Assembly (NCBI RefSeq): GCF_001548395.1
Contig: NZ_AP017367.1
Span: forward strand, 3,323,001 to 3,387,000
Source of the DNA: Leptolyngbya sp. O-77
GTDB taxonomy: Bacteria > Cyanobacteriota > Cyanobacteriia > Elainellales > Elainellaceae
Reading direction: 5' to 3'
Length of the DNA stretch: 64,000 bases
Under the pieces are notes generated by a model. The model searched no databases. It was not told where the DNA came from and worked only from the letters and a program-made list of their open reading frames with translations. Positions 35,599-45,201 of this stretch are shown piece after piece. Position 1 is the stretch's first letter; each line of letters starts with the position of its first letter. A program made the translations under genes and the position numbers.

Positions 35599-35680
35599 TA
35601 GGACTTACGCACTTGCAATTAAATTTTCTGGGTTTTGGACGATTTCTCCGCGAGAAATCGTCCAACTGCGTAAGTCCTAC
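35599..35680. repeat. Palindromic element with ends TAGGACTTACGCA
   Basis: The 13-bp ends (35599-35611 and 35667-35679) are perfect inverted repeats. Inside, GGACGATTTCTC / GAGAAATCGTCC (35637-35663) forms a second perfect palindrome. It lies between convergent panC-cmk and the small conserved gene. It is MITE-like and could also act as a bidirectional terminator. Confidence 0.82.
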
Positions 35681-35684
35681 ACCA

Positions 35685-35897
35685 TTAATCAATTGAGATA
35701 GACTGCGGCCCGCTGCCATTGCTGCTGGGCGGCGCGTCGCTAGGGGAAACGCTGCTGCCTGATTGCTGGTCTAGCCAGCTTTTCACGGGGTCGTCGTTGA
35801 GATTTAGCCGGAATAATCCTGAGAAAAAGCCCCCCAAAAAGGCGACCGGGTGGCTGGTGATTTCTCGAACGACAGGCGTTAGCTCATCCAAAAACAT
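35685..35897 (-). CDS. Small conserved protein of unknown function
   Basis: About 70 residues: MFLDELTPVVREITSHPVAF, then GGFFSGLFRLNLNDDPVKSW, and a Ser/Pro-rich tail. I recognise the general cyanobacterial look of the protein but know no function. The ATG at 35897 has GGAGA 6 nt upstream. A TTG at 35975 would add 26 residues and lacks support. Confidence 0.65.
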   Translation of the reverse strand: MFLDELTPVVREITSHPVAFLGGFFSGLFRLNLNDDPVKSWLDQQSGSSVSPSDAPPSSNGSGPQSISID

Positions 35898-36088
35898 GAG
35901 TTTCTCCACTGCGGATTCTAGTCTAGGCAGAATTTTAGCCTGAGTCAGCAATCTGATGGCGATCGCCCTCGGCAAATCCGGGGCAGATCCCTGCTTGCCC
36001 CCCGATCCTAGCGCGAATTTCTGGGCTTCTCAGCGGACAGACAGGCTCCCAGTAGCGCCTTTCTGCCACTCATCAGGCTATCCCGGTT

Positions 36089-36841
36089 CTACAGCGAGAA
36101 ATCCTCAGCAATATCTGCCCGCGAGGTGGGCTGGTTGACTAGAATTCCCTCGCCGCCCAGCACCTCTAGCGGCTTGCCTTCGATGGTAATCCACACCTTT
36201 GCGTTGGGATCTAGCGTGGTTGCAGTATATACCACCTGCGCCAGCCGCCCGGTCATGGAGGTGCTGCCGCCGCCCTGGGTAAAGCTGTTGGACAAATCGA
36301 CATGCACGCCATCGTCTTCCACCTTGACGCTGCGGAGGGTCGTGTCGCGGGGAATCGTAGATCCCACCGTGTTGTCGCTGGGGCCGAGCAGCAGCGCCTC
36401 GAAGGTGGCTTTGAGGATTTCTTCAGGGCGATCGCCCGACTCCACAGACACCGAAGCCGGAGCCAGTGTCGTTTTTTGACCGTCATCCTTCAGCCAGTAG
36501 ACCTGCACCGTCCGCTGTTGCACCACGGCGATCGGCTCACCCGTCGGCTCTGCGTTGGAGGGCGCGTCCACTGCGGGTTCCTGCGCGATGGGCGGATTTT
36601 CGATGGGGGCTGCTAGGGGCGAGGGCGACACAGCGACGGTTGGCTCTGGCTGAGGCGCTCTGGAGGTGACCGTCTGCCAGGTAAACCAGGCCGTAGCACT
36701 GCCCGCTGCCAGCACGACCCCTGCCAATGCCGCAACCACGCCCACCGGCAGCCGGGAGGAGGAAGGAGCAGATTCCGGGAGTCCGGGCTGTTCGGTGGTG
36801 TCGGACGGTAGGGGCTGGTCTTGAAACGAGTGATTATCCAT
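36089..36841 (-). CDS. GerMN-domain membrane-anchored protein
   Basis: This 250-residue protein has a cytoplasmic N-tail, one TM segment (LPVGVVAALAGVVLAAGSATAWF, about 31-53), a Pro-rich linker and a C-terminal GerMN domain (about 110-240: VQVYWLKDDGQ, EEILKATFEALLLGPS, LRSVKVEDDGVHVDLSNSF, QVVYTATTLDPNAKVWITIEG). GerMN domains are found in spore-germination and envelope proteins and may bind cell-wall components. The role in cyanobacteria is not known. Confidence 0.85.
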   Translation of the reverse strand: MDNHSFQDQPLPSDTTEQPGLPESAPSSSRLPVGVVAALAGVVLAAGSATAWFTWQTVTSRAPQPEPTVAVSPSPLAAPIENPPIAQEPAVDAPSNAEPTGEPIAVVQQRTVQVYWLKDDGQKTTLAPASVSVESGDRPEEILKATFEALLLGPSDNTVGSTIPRDTTLRSVKVEDDGVHVDLSNSFTQGGGSTSMTGRLAQVVYTATTLDPNAKVWITIEGKPLEVLGGEGILVNQPTSRADIAEDFSL

Positions 36842-37283
36842 AGAAGCGTCCCCACGCTACAGGGGTAAGGGGTTGGATTTGAAAAAAGTTTGGAAAACCA
36901 GTGGAGGGGAATGTCAATCTTCCTCAGAGGGGCTGCGAATAGAGTTGCTGAAGGCCCCGCAAAGGCTGATTGGGCAACCCAAAATCGCAAATCCAAAATC
37001 GAGAATCGACATCAGTCCAAGGGCGGGGCGATCGCCACAACTGCTGCCATCCCATACGATCGCTGCCCTCATGCAAACACCCAGTCTTATAGTGCGATGC
37101 AGTGCTGGCCCAAGTTTTCAGACGGGCAAACTGAATGTTTGTTCCGCTGCTAGCAGTCTTGGGGGCATCTCCAGCCTGACACCCCATTTCCTTTATTCTA
37201 GAAATCTTGCGCTCATCCGGTGCGATTTGCTGAAAACTGCGCCATTTTGAAATGCTGTTTGAAATGCTGTCGGCGTGACCATC
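36842..37283. other. Intergenic region between Uma2 and GerMN genes
   Basis: No gene is supported. A degenerate member of the GATTTTGG-type repeat (AATCGCAAATCCAAAATCG) lies around 36981-37005, followed by a HIP1 site. Confidence 0.5.
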
Positions 37284-37952
37284 TCACGCTTCGCGGGAGC
37301 GCTGAAACTGGGTCATCAATTGCGCCACAACCTGGCTATTCTCTGTCTGCTTGGACTGCTCTTCTAGCGCAGCTTGCAGCACCGACAGTTCCAAACCTGT
37401 TAGAACCTGCGAAACGGTAATGCGGCGGCTGCCTTGGTCGGCAATTTGAAAGGCAATAAGCTGGCAGGTAGTGACATCCACCACCCAATACTCCGCCACG
37501 TTCAGTTCTTCATACAGCAGGCGCTTGATTCCCAGATCATCCGCTAGTGACGAGTCGGCAATTTCGATCGCCAAGTCGGGTGGCGGCGTGTCGTCGAGGT
37601 TGGCGATCGCCCGCCCCTGAGGCGCTAGCGCAGCGCGATCGCCCACGTAATAAGAAATATCCGGCTGAGCCTCTCGTACACCTGCTTTTCGATAGCTGCA
37701 ATTGACCCAGCCAACCATTGCAACTTCCTTAGCACAGCACCAAAGGGCCAGAGTAAGTATCAGGATGGAATAGGCAGAAGCATGAGCGGCACTGCCTTCC
37801 ATCGCTTCCAGTCGCATTTGGCTATTGAAGTAATAGCCTTTGGTTTTGGCACAAGACGGATGGCTGCTCAGACGTAAAAAATCATCCCAAGCAGCCGGAA
37901 CCCATTGACTTGCTGGCTCTGTAGCCGTCACTGGAGCCGAAGTTCCATTCAT
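37284..37952 (-). CDS. Uma2 family (DUF820) endonuclease-like protein
   Basis: This 222-residue protein has the restriction-endonuclease-like core of Uma2: an acidic pair through REAQPDISYYV (about 96-106), DLAIEIADSSLADDLGIKRLLYEELNVAEYWVVD (about 124-157) with the D-E-K triad, and a C-terminal helix region. These proteins are expanded in cyanobacteria and their biological role is unclear. The stretch HASAYSILILTLALWCCAKEV is more hydrophobic than usual for the family. The stop is 20 bp from the proS stop-side gap. Confidence 0.82.
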   Translation of the reverse strand: MNGTSAPVTATEPASQWVPAAWDDFLRLSSHPSCAKTKGYYFNSQMRLEAMEGSAAHASAYSILILTLALWCCAKEVAMVGWVNCSYRKAGVREAQPDISYYVGDRAALAPQGRAIANLDDTPPPDLAIEIADSSLADDLGIKRLLYEELNVAEYWVVDVTTCQLIAFQIADQGSRRITVSQVLTGLELSVLQAALEEQSKQTENSQVVAQLMTQFQRSREA

Positions 37953-37972
37953 CCCTCATCCTTCATCCCTAA

Positions 37973-39778
37973 CTACCCGATCGCCTCCTGTATCCACTGC
38001 TGGAGCGTGGGCACGACCTGATCCAGCGCGATTTCCTGCGATTCTTTGGTGGCGCGTTTCACGACTTCGACTTTGCCCTGCTGGAGCGATCGCCCGGTCA
38101 CCACGCGAAAGGGAATGCCCACGAGTTCAGAGTCTTTGAACTTGACACCAGCCCGCTCGTCGCGGTCGTCTAGCAGCGTTTCCACGCCAGCAGCGTTGAG
38201 GTCGGCGTAGAGCTTCTCGGCAACCTCTACCTGAGCCGCATCGGTGATGTTGGGGATGACGACAATAGCGTGATAAGGGGCGATCGCCACGGGCCAGATA
38301 ATGCCGTCTTTGTCGTGGTTTTGCTCCACTGCCGCCTGCGCCAGCCGAGACACGCCCACGCCATAGCAGCCCATCACCAGCGGCAGTTCTTCGCCCGTTT
38401 CGCTGGTGTAGGTCGCGCCCATTGCTTTGGAATATTTCGTACCCAACTGGAAAATGTGCCCCACCTCAATGCCGCGGGCAGTTTGCAGGATTTGGCTGGG
38501 GTCATGCATTGCGCGATCGCCCGGCCGGGCCTTGCGAATGTCCACCACGTCCGCAGGCAGCGGATACTGCTTGCCCCAGTTTGCGCCGACGACGTGATAG
38601 CCAGACTCGTTCGACCCGGTAACGAAGTTCTGCAGGTCCACGGCCGTTTTGTCCACCAGCCGCAGGAATTTGGGATGCAGCTTTTCCTGCTTGCCGATGT
38701 AGCTGTCTTCTAGCCCAGGGGAAATGTAGCCCAGCGGCAGCGGTTTTGTCGCCCACTTGGCCTGCGCCTCGGCATCGGGCACGGTCAGCGCCAGCAGCGT
38801 CTTGCCCCCAAAGCGATCGCCCAGCTTCACTAGCTCATTCGTCAGCTTTACCTCGTTTACATCCTGGTCGCCGCGAATGCTGGCCAGCACCAGCACCGTC
38901 ACGCCGTTGTCGTAAACGGCCTGATACAGCACGTTTTTGACAATTTGCGTGGGGGAGCATTTGAGAAACTGGGCGAGTGTTTCAATGGTGGGCGTGTTGG
39001 GCGTGTCCAGCTTTTCAAATTTCGTAAAGGTGGAGGGTACAGCATCGGGCGGCAGCGACACGGCTTTCTCAGTATTGGCAGAATATTTGCCGTCTTCGGT
39101 GTAGAGGATTTCGTCCTCCCCAGCGTCCGCCAGCACCATGAATTCCTGCGATCCCGATCCGCCGATCGCCCCGGAGTCTGCCTCCACCGGGCGGAATTTC
39201 AGCCCTGTGCGGGTGAACATATTGCGGTAGGCGCGATCCATGTCGGCGTAGGTCTGCTTCAGGCTTTCTTCACTCGTATGGAAGGAATAGCCGTCCTTCA
39301 TGATGAACTCGCGCCCGCGCATCAGCCCAAAGCGGGGACGAATCTCGTCACGGAACTTCGTCTGAATTTGATACAGGTGCAGCGGGAGCTGGCGGTAGGA
39401 TCGGATCATGTCGCGAGCGATCGCCGTAATCACTTCTTCATGGGTCGGGCCCAGCGCCACCTCGCGGTTTTGCCGATCCGTCAGGGTAAACATGATGCCT
39501 TCCGCCTGGGTGTAGGTGTCCCAGCGACCCGACTCTTTCCACAGCTCCGACGGCTGCATCGCGGGCAGCAGCACTTCCTGCGCCCCGGTCGCATTCATCT
39601 CCTCGCGCACAATCTGCGACACCTTTTGCAGCACTCGCCACATCAGCGGTAGATACGCATAGACCCCGCTGCCGATGCGCCGAATGTAGCCCGCCCGCAG
39701 CAGCAGCTTGTGGCTGGGAATTTCTGCCTCTGCCGGGTCTTCGCGCAGGGTGACAAATAGCATCTGAGACAGGCGCAT
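37973..39778 (-). CDS. proS: Prolyl-tRNA synthetase, bacterial type
   Basis: This 601-residue protein has a class II core with motif 2 region TKFRDEIRPRFGLMRGREFIMKDGYSFH (about 140-167), an inserted YbaK-like editing domain (about 225-395), motif 3 in LVMGCYGVGVSRLAQAA, and a C-terminal anticodon-binding domain (about 500-600: YHAIVVIPNITDAAQ, LLDDRDERAGVKFKDSELVGIP). It charges tRNA-Pro. Length and order match the bacterial ProRS with INS domain. Confidence 0.97.
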   Translation of the reverse strand: MRLSQMLFVTLREDPAEAEIPSHKLLLRAGYIRRIGSGVYAYLPLMWRVLQKVSQIVREEMNATGAQEVLLPAMQPSELWKESGRWDTYTQAEGIMFTLTDRQNREVALGPTHEEVITAIARDMIRSYRQLPLHLYQIQTKFRDEIRPRFGLMRGREFIMKDGYSFHTSEESLKQTYADMDRAYRNMFTRTGLKFRPVEADSGAIGGSGSQEFMVLADAGEDEILYTEDGKYSANTEKAVSLPPDAVPSTFTKFEKLDTPNTPTIETLAQFLKCSPTQIVKNVLYQAVYDNGVTVLVLASIRGDQDVNEVKLTNELVKLGDRFGGKTLLALTVPDAEAQAKWATKPLPLGYISPGLEDSYIGKQEKLHPKFLRLVDKTAVDLQNFVTGSNESGYHVVGANWGKQYPLPADVVDIRKARPGDRAMHDPSQILQTARGIEVGHIFQLGTKYSKAMGATYTSETGEELPLVMGCYGVGVSRLAQAAVEQNHDKDGIIWPVAIAPYHAIVVIPNITDAAQVEVAEKLYADLNAAGVETLLDDRDERAGVKFKDSELVGIPFRVVTGRSLQQGKVEVVKRATKESQEIALDQVVPTLQQWIQEAIG

Positions 39779-40054
39779 CGCTGGGTCGTCCTTCCTACTA
39801 ACGTTTGCGTTGGTTCTCTCAGTCTACCGAACCCCCTGCCCCCTGACTGCCGCAATTTCGTTCCCACTTCCACCAGTGGCTATAATCTTGCATAGTTGAG
39901 ACTTGGCTAAGATTTTGCAGGGCGATCGCCCAACCCTAAAATCCTGATGCACCAGCAGCCTAGTCATCCCTATCGGGGTCATCCCTATGTGGTGCAGGAT
40001 TGGTTTACAGATCTGTTTTTGTCTAGTTTTGTCTAGCCTTATTCACCTGTAGTT

Positions 40055-40393
40055 ATGTCAATTACTCAAAACCGTCTTCGCCAGGACGGGCTGTATTTTC
40101 TGCAAGGCATTGCAGGAACCTGTGTGGTCATGGGAGGGCTGGCGATCGCCCTCACTTCGTTCACGCTGCTGTTGTCTGCGTTTGCGCCGGGGCGCTTTCG
40201 AGAGATGATTCGCGACAATTTGCCCCCCGATTTGCCCCTGGTGCTGGTAGCGCTGCTGGTGGGGTTGGCGGCATTTTTGACCTTGCTGGTGTGGGCGCGG
40301 TTTACCTCGCGGCGGCTGGCGCTGTGGACAGGGGGCGTTTTGGGGGCGATCGCGCTGCTGTCGATAGTGGTGGCGGCGATCGCCAGTCCCTAG
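40055..40393 (+). CDS. Small two-to-three-TM membrane protein, unknown function
   Basis: This 112-residue protein has hydrophobic segments at about 19-44 (GTCVVMGGLAIALTSFTLLLS), 59-80 (LPLVLVALLVGLAAFLTLLVW) and 90-110. A conserved-looking start MSITQNRLRQDGLYFLQGIAG precedes them. I recognise no named domain. Confidence 0.7.
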   Translation: MSITQNRLRQDGLYFLQGIAGTCVVMGGLAIALTSFTLLLSAFAPGRFREMIRDNLPPDLPLVLVALLVGLAAFLTLLVWARFTSRRLALWTGGVLGAIALLSIVVAAIASP

Positions 40394-40578
40394 CGAAAAA
40401 CCAGGGAAGTCGGCACTCAAGGGCGATCGCATCGCAGGCGACGTAAGAGGGCGATCGCCCAAAAACTGAGCAATACTCCTAGCAGCTTGCTTTTAGAATT
40501 ATGCTAACCTAGTAAAGCTTGAGAATTTCCCAACGCCTTTGCCTCACACCTTTGACGAGGGCCGTTATGGGAATGCTC

Positions 40579-40649
40579 GCGGGCATAGTTTAGTGGTAAA
40601 ACTACAGTCTTCCAAACTGTTGATGCGGGTTCGATTCCCGCTGCCCGCT
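40579..40649 (+). tRNA. tRNA-Gly (UCC)
   Basis: This 71-nt cloverleaf has acceptor GCGGGCA / TGCCCGC with discriminator T, a D arm around TAGTTTAGTGGTAAAACTA, anticodon stem-loop CAGTCTTCCAAACTG with anticodon TCC, and T arm GCGGGTTCGATTCCCGC. CCA is not encoded. Confidence 0.96.
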
Positions 40650-41256
40650 TCGGAAGGATCTAAACAATCTGACAGGCTGTTTATCAGAACGGATTGCTAA
40701 GCGGCTTGTTAGATGGCTTTCCAAGCAGTTTACAAGTCTTGGTCTTCGTCCTGTTCCTTCACTTCGGGCGAAGGAGAAACCAGCGTAAAAGGTGCGAAAG
40801 AGGGCGTGGTGGCTGTGCGGCTCATGGCGGGCGGGCGCACGGGGGCCGTGTTGCTGGGGTTGGCGCTATGGAGCGGACTGGTGGCCGAGTGGCAGAGCAG
40901 CGTCAGCGCACAAGAGCAAACTGCCAGCGATAGGAAATCCAGACCCTTCGTGGTCAGCACTTCTGGCTGGGGCGCAACAGCAGCAGCCACCTTGACCCGC
41001 GACCCGGTGTAGGCATGGGGCGAGCGGGCGGCGCGGCGCAGCATTGCTCTCTGGTTCCATTCACTGGACTTTTCAATCATGACAACGGTTTGGTAAGGGG
41101 GAAGAACGAGGAAGGAAGAACGAAGAGGGAAGAACGAAAAGGGAACCCCTAGCGTAGACTACCCAGATTGGGCCTATTTCCAACGTGGGTAGACACAAGC
41201 ATAAACTTGCAGACGGTGGAATTGGGCAAATTGTTCGCGGGTAAGCGAGAGCCGGG
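40650..41256. other. Region between tRNA-Gly and the radical SAM gene
   Basis: Overlapping frames are open on both strands. The best candidates are plus from about 40827 (MAGGRTGAVLLGLALWSGLV, signal-like) to 41012 and minus 41080-40730. Neither has a ribosome-binding site or a family I know, so I leave them unassigned. A purine-rich tract of GGAAGAACGA repeats lies at about 41097-41146. Confidence 0.35.
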
Positions 41257-42876
41257 TTAGACCATTGCGGGGGCAAACAGGGCTATCGCGCTCGCCTGAT
41301 GTTTGAGCAGAGTCGCCTTGGGCAGTGGCCCATGCAGGTGCTCCCAGGGCAGCAGGTCATCCGCCTGCCAGGAGTCGAAAACGTAAGCCTCCAGCGGTGG
41401 CAGGGTTCCCCGCAGTTCCTTGAAGGCGCGGCGGTAGCTGCCCAGCGTGTCGCCATAGTGGCGCACCCTTTCTAGTAAATGGGACAAACGGCGATCGCCC
41501 CGTGAAATTAACGCCTGGATTACCGACCAATTATAGCTTTCAGGACGAAACTCGACTCCCAACGCCCCCAGTCGCTTTTGCAAAAACTTTAATCGCTTTT
41601 CCGCCTCTGGGTTCACGCCAAACCACTGAAACGGCGTGTGCGCTTTGGGCACAAAGGTGCTGCACCCCAGCGTCAGGCGCAGACCGGGCGCGGCTTTTTT
41701 CAAGGTTTTCAGCATTTCAACAGTTGCTTCTAGGTCGTCGGGCTGTTCGCCGGGGATGCCCACCATGCCATAGAGCTTGAGGCTGCTGAGTCCACCCGCT
41801 CTAGCGTGGATGGCGGCCTGAACAATTTCTTCAGTGTCCAGCTTTTTGTTGATGATTTGCCGCAGGCGATCGCTCCCACTTTCAACCGCAATGGTAATGG
41901 AGCGAGTGTCATGCTGTACGAGCGATCGCGCCAGTTTTTCCGTCACAGTACCCGTCCGCACCGATGCCAAACTCAGCCGCACATCGTCAAACTGCGGCTT
42001 GTTTAAATAGTCCAGCAGTTCGTCAAACTCCGGGTGCTGCGTCACGGACGCGCCCAACAGTCCCAGGCGATTCGTCACCGCCAACCCCCGCTCGATGGCG
42101 GGCATCAGCGATTGCTCCAAACTTGCTGGGCGAAAGGGCAGCGTCAGGTAGCTGGCCAGGCAAAAGCGGCACATTTCGGGACAACTCCGCACCACCTCCA
42201 CCATGTAAATGTTTTCCCAGGCGGCCCGCTCGGTGACGACGGTCGAAGCCGACAGCACATTGCCGCGATAGGTCTGCTTTTCAATGACCGCAGGTGCGCC
42301 TTCCAGCGGGGCGATCGCCCGAATTTTGCCATCTGGTGCGGTGTAGGTCACTTCATAGAGCGAGGGGACATAGACACCGGGAACCTGCGCCAGGTGCCGG
42401 AGCTGCTGCGATCGCCCCTCCTGCCGCACTGCTTTGTAAGCCGTGATGAACGCATCCAGGAGCAGTTCACCGTCGCCCAGCAGCACCACGTCAAAAAAGT
42501 CGGCAAAGGGTTCGGGATTGGCCGTCAGCACAGGGCCGCCCCCAAAAATGAGCGGGTGGGCATCGGTGCGGTCGGGCGATCGCAGCGGAATCTCCAGTGA
42601 CTCCAGCAGCTCCAAAATGTTCACATAGTCCAGTTCCCAGGATACAGAGAACCCCAGCAATTCGGGGCAGGCTGGCAGCGGCTCATGCAGATCGGTAAAC
42701 AGGCGGCTGACCTGCACATCGGCCCGCGTCGCTAGCGTCGCCCAGACCACCTGATAGCCCAGGCTAGTGATGCCAACGGTATAGTCGTTGGGAAACGCAA
42801 AAATTACCGGAACCGCGTCGGCATCCGGCGTTGCAGGCGTAAACAGCAGCCGCTCATCGGCAAAAATAGCAGTCAC
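41257..42876 (-). CDS. B12-binding-type radical SAM protein
   Basis: This 539-residue protein has a cobalamin-binding-like N-terminal domain (FAFPNDYTVGITSLGYQVVWATLA ... GFSVSWELDYVNILELLE ... IFGGGPVLTANPEPFADFFD) and a radical SAM core (VRSCPEMCRFCLASYLTLPFR) holding the CxxxCxxC cluster ligands. TIAVESGSDRLRQIINK and KLYGMVGIPGEQPDDLEATV follow. The substrate is unknown. Relatives are annotated as B12-binding radical SAM or TIGR03960-like proteins. GTG at 42876 is preferred, since family proteins begin near FADERLLFTPATPD; an upstream start at 42978 is possible. Confidence 0.85.
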   Translation of the reverse strand: MTAIFADERLLFTPATPDADAVPVIFAFPNDYTVGITSLGYQVVWATLATRADVQVSRLFTDLHEPLPACPELLGFSVSWELDYVNILELLESLEIPLRSPDRTDAHPLIFGGGPVLTANPEPFADFFDVVLLGDGELLLDAFITAYKAVRQEGRSQQLRHLAQVPGVYVPSLYEVTYTAPDGKIRAIAPLEGAPAVIEKQTYRGNVLSASTVVTERAAWENIYMVEVVRSCPEMCRFCLASYLTLPFRPASLEQSLMPAIERGLAVTNRLGLLGASVTQHPEFDELLDYLNKPQFDDVRLSLASVRTGTVTEKLARSLVQHDTRSITIAVESGSDRLRQIINKKLDTEEIVQAAIHARAGGLSSLKLYGMVGIPGEQPDDLEATVEMLKTLKKAAPGLRLTLGCSTFVPKAHTPFQWFGVNPEAEKRLKFLQKRLGALGVEFRPESYNWSVIQALISRGDRRLSHLLERVRHYGDTLGSYRRAFKELRGTLPPLEAYVFDSWQADDLLPWEHLHGPLPKATLLKHQASAIALFAPAMV

Positions 42877-43581
42877 AAAGGCAGAAGCAAGAGAGGAGAC
42901 ATTCTCCTTCAGCCTATAGCAAAAGCCTAGAAGATGTGGGCAATGTGGCGATCGCCGCCAGCAATGGACTCCAGGCATGTATATTTAGCTACTAAAAAAT
43001 ATGGGGATGTACGCAGATGTAGCGGGAGCAATTGAGGAATTGGAACGCTATAGGCGGCATTTTTCAGGGCATCTACCGTAGGAGTTTGCACAATCTTCAT
43101 GGCAAGCTGAAGATACCGAAAAGTTCAGCCCTCACACATTGACAACTTTGTGACGAATTTTGCTGCCCTCAAGAGCAGTTATTAAACCCTGGTTGAACCC
43201 TAGTTGAACCCTAGTTAAACCCCAGTTGAACCCTAGTTAAACCCCAGTGAAATCCTTAGTTAAACGCTGATCAAACTCTAGTTAAAGTCCGATGGGTTAA
43301 GGGCCGAGTTACACACAAACTTGTTGAACGCTGATTGATTTCCAAGCTCAATTGAGAGAGTGGAACAGGTAGATAAGCTGGTTAAAAAGCCAGAGATAAT
43401 TCATTAGGTCTGCGGCTAGATTTTGATCTACGAGGTGATCGAGTCACTAGTAATTTGCAGCTAGGACTACAGATATATTTCATTTATATTTCATTGAAGA
43501 AGATTCCATCTGGATGGACGTTTGTATCTGCAATGATCCGACGGATTGGAAGATGGACTGAATCGGGAGGCGATCGCAGTC
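42877..43581. other. Intergenic region before the TPR gene
   Basis: Apart from the 11-bp tandem repeat at 43182-43290, I see no gene or RNA. The AT-rich stretch near 43470-43500 could hold the TPR promoter. Confidence 0.5.
43182..43290. repeat. 11-bp tandem repeat, ten degenerate units
   Basis: Units of TTGAACCCTAG or TTAAACCCCAG repeat head to tail with small variations and one 12-bp unit. It lies about 300 bp upstream of the TPR protein. Heptamer-like short tandem repeats of this kind are common in filamentous cyanobacteria. Confidence 0.88.
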
Positions 43582-44604
43582 ATGGCTGATTTTTTTGATT
43601 CCCATCGGGGAACCTTTGTCCCAGAAACCGAGCGAACCACGGACGTTCGCAATTCAAAGGCAGCGAGCTTCAGCACTCGAAAAGCTGAGCTAGATCAACT
43701 GCTGGAAAAAGCGATTGAGCAATATCAAATTCGGGACTATCCATCAGCCCTGAAAACATTTCGGCATGTCCTCTTTGGCTACCGAGAGGTGCATGATTTG
43801 CAGGGCGAAGGCATGACCCTCAGCGGCATGGGTCTGGCCTTTTATGCGCTGGGTCAATACCAAGAGGCGATCGCCCATTCCTATCAAGCGCTGGCGATGG
43901 CTCGTCAGACAATGGATCGGCGCACCGAGCGTCAGGCCTTGGGAAATTTGGGCAATGCCTATCGCCATTTGAACAACTTTGAAAAGGCCATTGAATATAA
44001 AGGGCAAACGCTGGTTGTAGCCCGTGAAATTCAGGATCGGCGGGGCGAAATGGCGGCGCTCAACAACCTCGGCATGGTGTATAAGGCAATGGGGGATTGT
44101 GAACAGGCGATCGCCTATTACGAACAAAGCCTGCGTCTGGCGAAAGAACTGCATGATTTGCAGGTAGAGGGACAAGTTTTGCGAAACTTGGGCAATGCCT
44201 ATCACGCACTAGAAAACGGTCAGAAAACGGTGGAGTGCTACGAGCAACTTTTGGAAATTGCTCGACAGCAGGCTGACCTGTCTACCGAAGGGCAAATCCT
44301 CAAAAACTTGGCGAGCGCCTGCTATTCTCTGGGCAACTACAACAAAGCCATTACCTATCATCAACTGCGGCTGGCGATCGCCCGCACCCTGCGCGACAGG
44401 CGCAATGAAGACCAGGCGCTCGAAAGCCTCAGCGTGATTTACGACGCAATGGGAGACTATGCCAAAGCCATCGAGTGCTATGAACAACGACTGGCGATCG
44501 CCCAATCTGCTCAAGATAAGGACTTGGAGCAGCAGCTATTAACCAGCCTGCGAAATGTATGCTATGCCGTTGGCGATTTTGTCAGAGCCAATTCGTATGA
44601 GTAA
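43582..44604 (+). CDS. Tetratricopeptide-repeat protein
   Basis: This 340-residue protein has about seven TPR units of 40 residues, e.g. MTLSGMGLAFYALGQYQEAIAHSYQALAMARQ and LGNLGNAYRHLNNFEKAIEY, closest to the TPR_12/kinesin-light-chain type. No signal peptide or other domain is visible, so it is a cytoplasmic protein-interaction scaffold of unknown partner. The ATG at 43582 is preferred over TTG 43546, with GGGAGG 12 nt upstream. Hydrophobic repeats at 40-residue spacing are nearly exact. Confidence 0.82.
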   Translation: MADFFDSHRGTFVPETERTTDVRNSKAASFSTRKAELDQLLEKAIEQYQIRDYPSALKTFRHVLFGYREVHDLQGEGMTLSGMGLAFYALGQYQEAIAHSYQALAMARQTMDRRTERQALGNLGNAYRHLNNFEKAIEYKGQTLVVAREIQDRRGEMAALNNLGMVYKAMGDCEQAIAYYEQSLRLAKELHDLQVEGQVLRNLGNAYHALENGQKTVECYEQLLEIARQQADLSTEGQILKNLASACYSLGNYNKAITYHQLRLAIARTLRDRRNEDQALESLSVIYDAMGDYAKAIECYEQRLAIAQSAQDKDLEQQLLTSLRNVCYAVGDFVRANSYE

Positions 44605-44755
44605 GGAGTAAGTTTTTTGCAAGTTCTTTTCTAAGGCTCCTTTCTGCGGAATAGACCCACGTTGCCAAACTTCGGAAATTGGACTGAGAATCTCACATCC
44701 AGACAATGTTTTACATTCACAAGGGCGTGAGTTCTGAAACCAAATAATCAAATTC

Positions 44756-44792
44756 AAAAGCCCCTAAGCTCACTGAAACTCAAGGGGCTTTT
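44756..44792. terminator. Bidirectional rho-independent terminator
   Basis: AAAAGCCCCT and AGGGGCTTTT (44756-44765, 44783-44792) form a 10-bp stem around a 17-nt loop, with T/A runs on both strands. It lies between the convergent TPR gene and the small secreted-protein gene. Confidence 0.9.
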
Positions 44793-44844
44793 GGACAAGC
44801 TACGCTCTTGACTTGCAGACTAAAAGTTGCGTCGCCAAATCACA

Positions 44845-45201
44845 CTATCGGTTCTGAGTTGCCTTTTCCAGGGCACGCTCAGCTTTTTCTTGAATCGTTA
44901 CCGCCTGACGGGAGTTAGACGGACGATTCATCTTGTCTACGTCAGCATTTTCCTGAACTTCATTGATTCCCTTACGGGCCCGATCCTGCACTTCTTCCAT
45001 GCTTTGCAGACCCGAATCCAGCGCCTCTTCCGCCTTTTCGTAGATTCCATCCAGCTTTTCTACGCCTTCGTTGGGTGCGCTAGACTGATTGCCAAAGCCA
45101 AACGCAAGAGCAGGCGAGGCGGTAAACAGCATCAGGACGACAAACGAGAAGGCGATTGCCACTTTATAGATCGACTGCTTTAGTTGGTTCCAAGTTTTCA
45201 T
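44845..45201 (-). CDS. Small exported protein, coiled-coil, unknown function
   Basis: This 118-residue protein has a signal peptide (MKTWNQLKQSIYKVAIAFSF...SPALA, cleavage near 33). A charged helical tail follows with EGVEKLDGIYEKAEEALDSG and EKAERALEKATQNR, suited to a coiled coil. It resembles small cyanobacterial low-temperature or stress-induced exported proteins, but I cannot name it. GGAGG precedes the ATG. Confidence 0.72.
   Translation of the reverse strand: MKTWNQLKQSIYKVAIAFSFVVLMLFTASPALAFGFGNQSSAPNEGVEKLDGIYEKAEEALDSGLQSMEEVQDRARKGINEVQENADVDKMNRPSNSRQAVTIQEKAERALEKATQNR

Noticed and set aside
40713..41080. Overlapping plus and minus frames after tRNA-Gly
   Set aside because: They have mutually exclusive coding, no ribosome-binding site and no recognisable family, so neither is reported as a gene.
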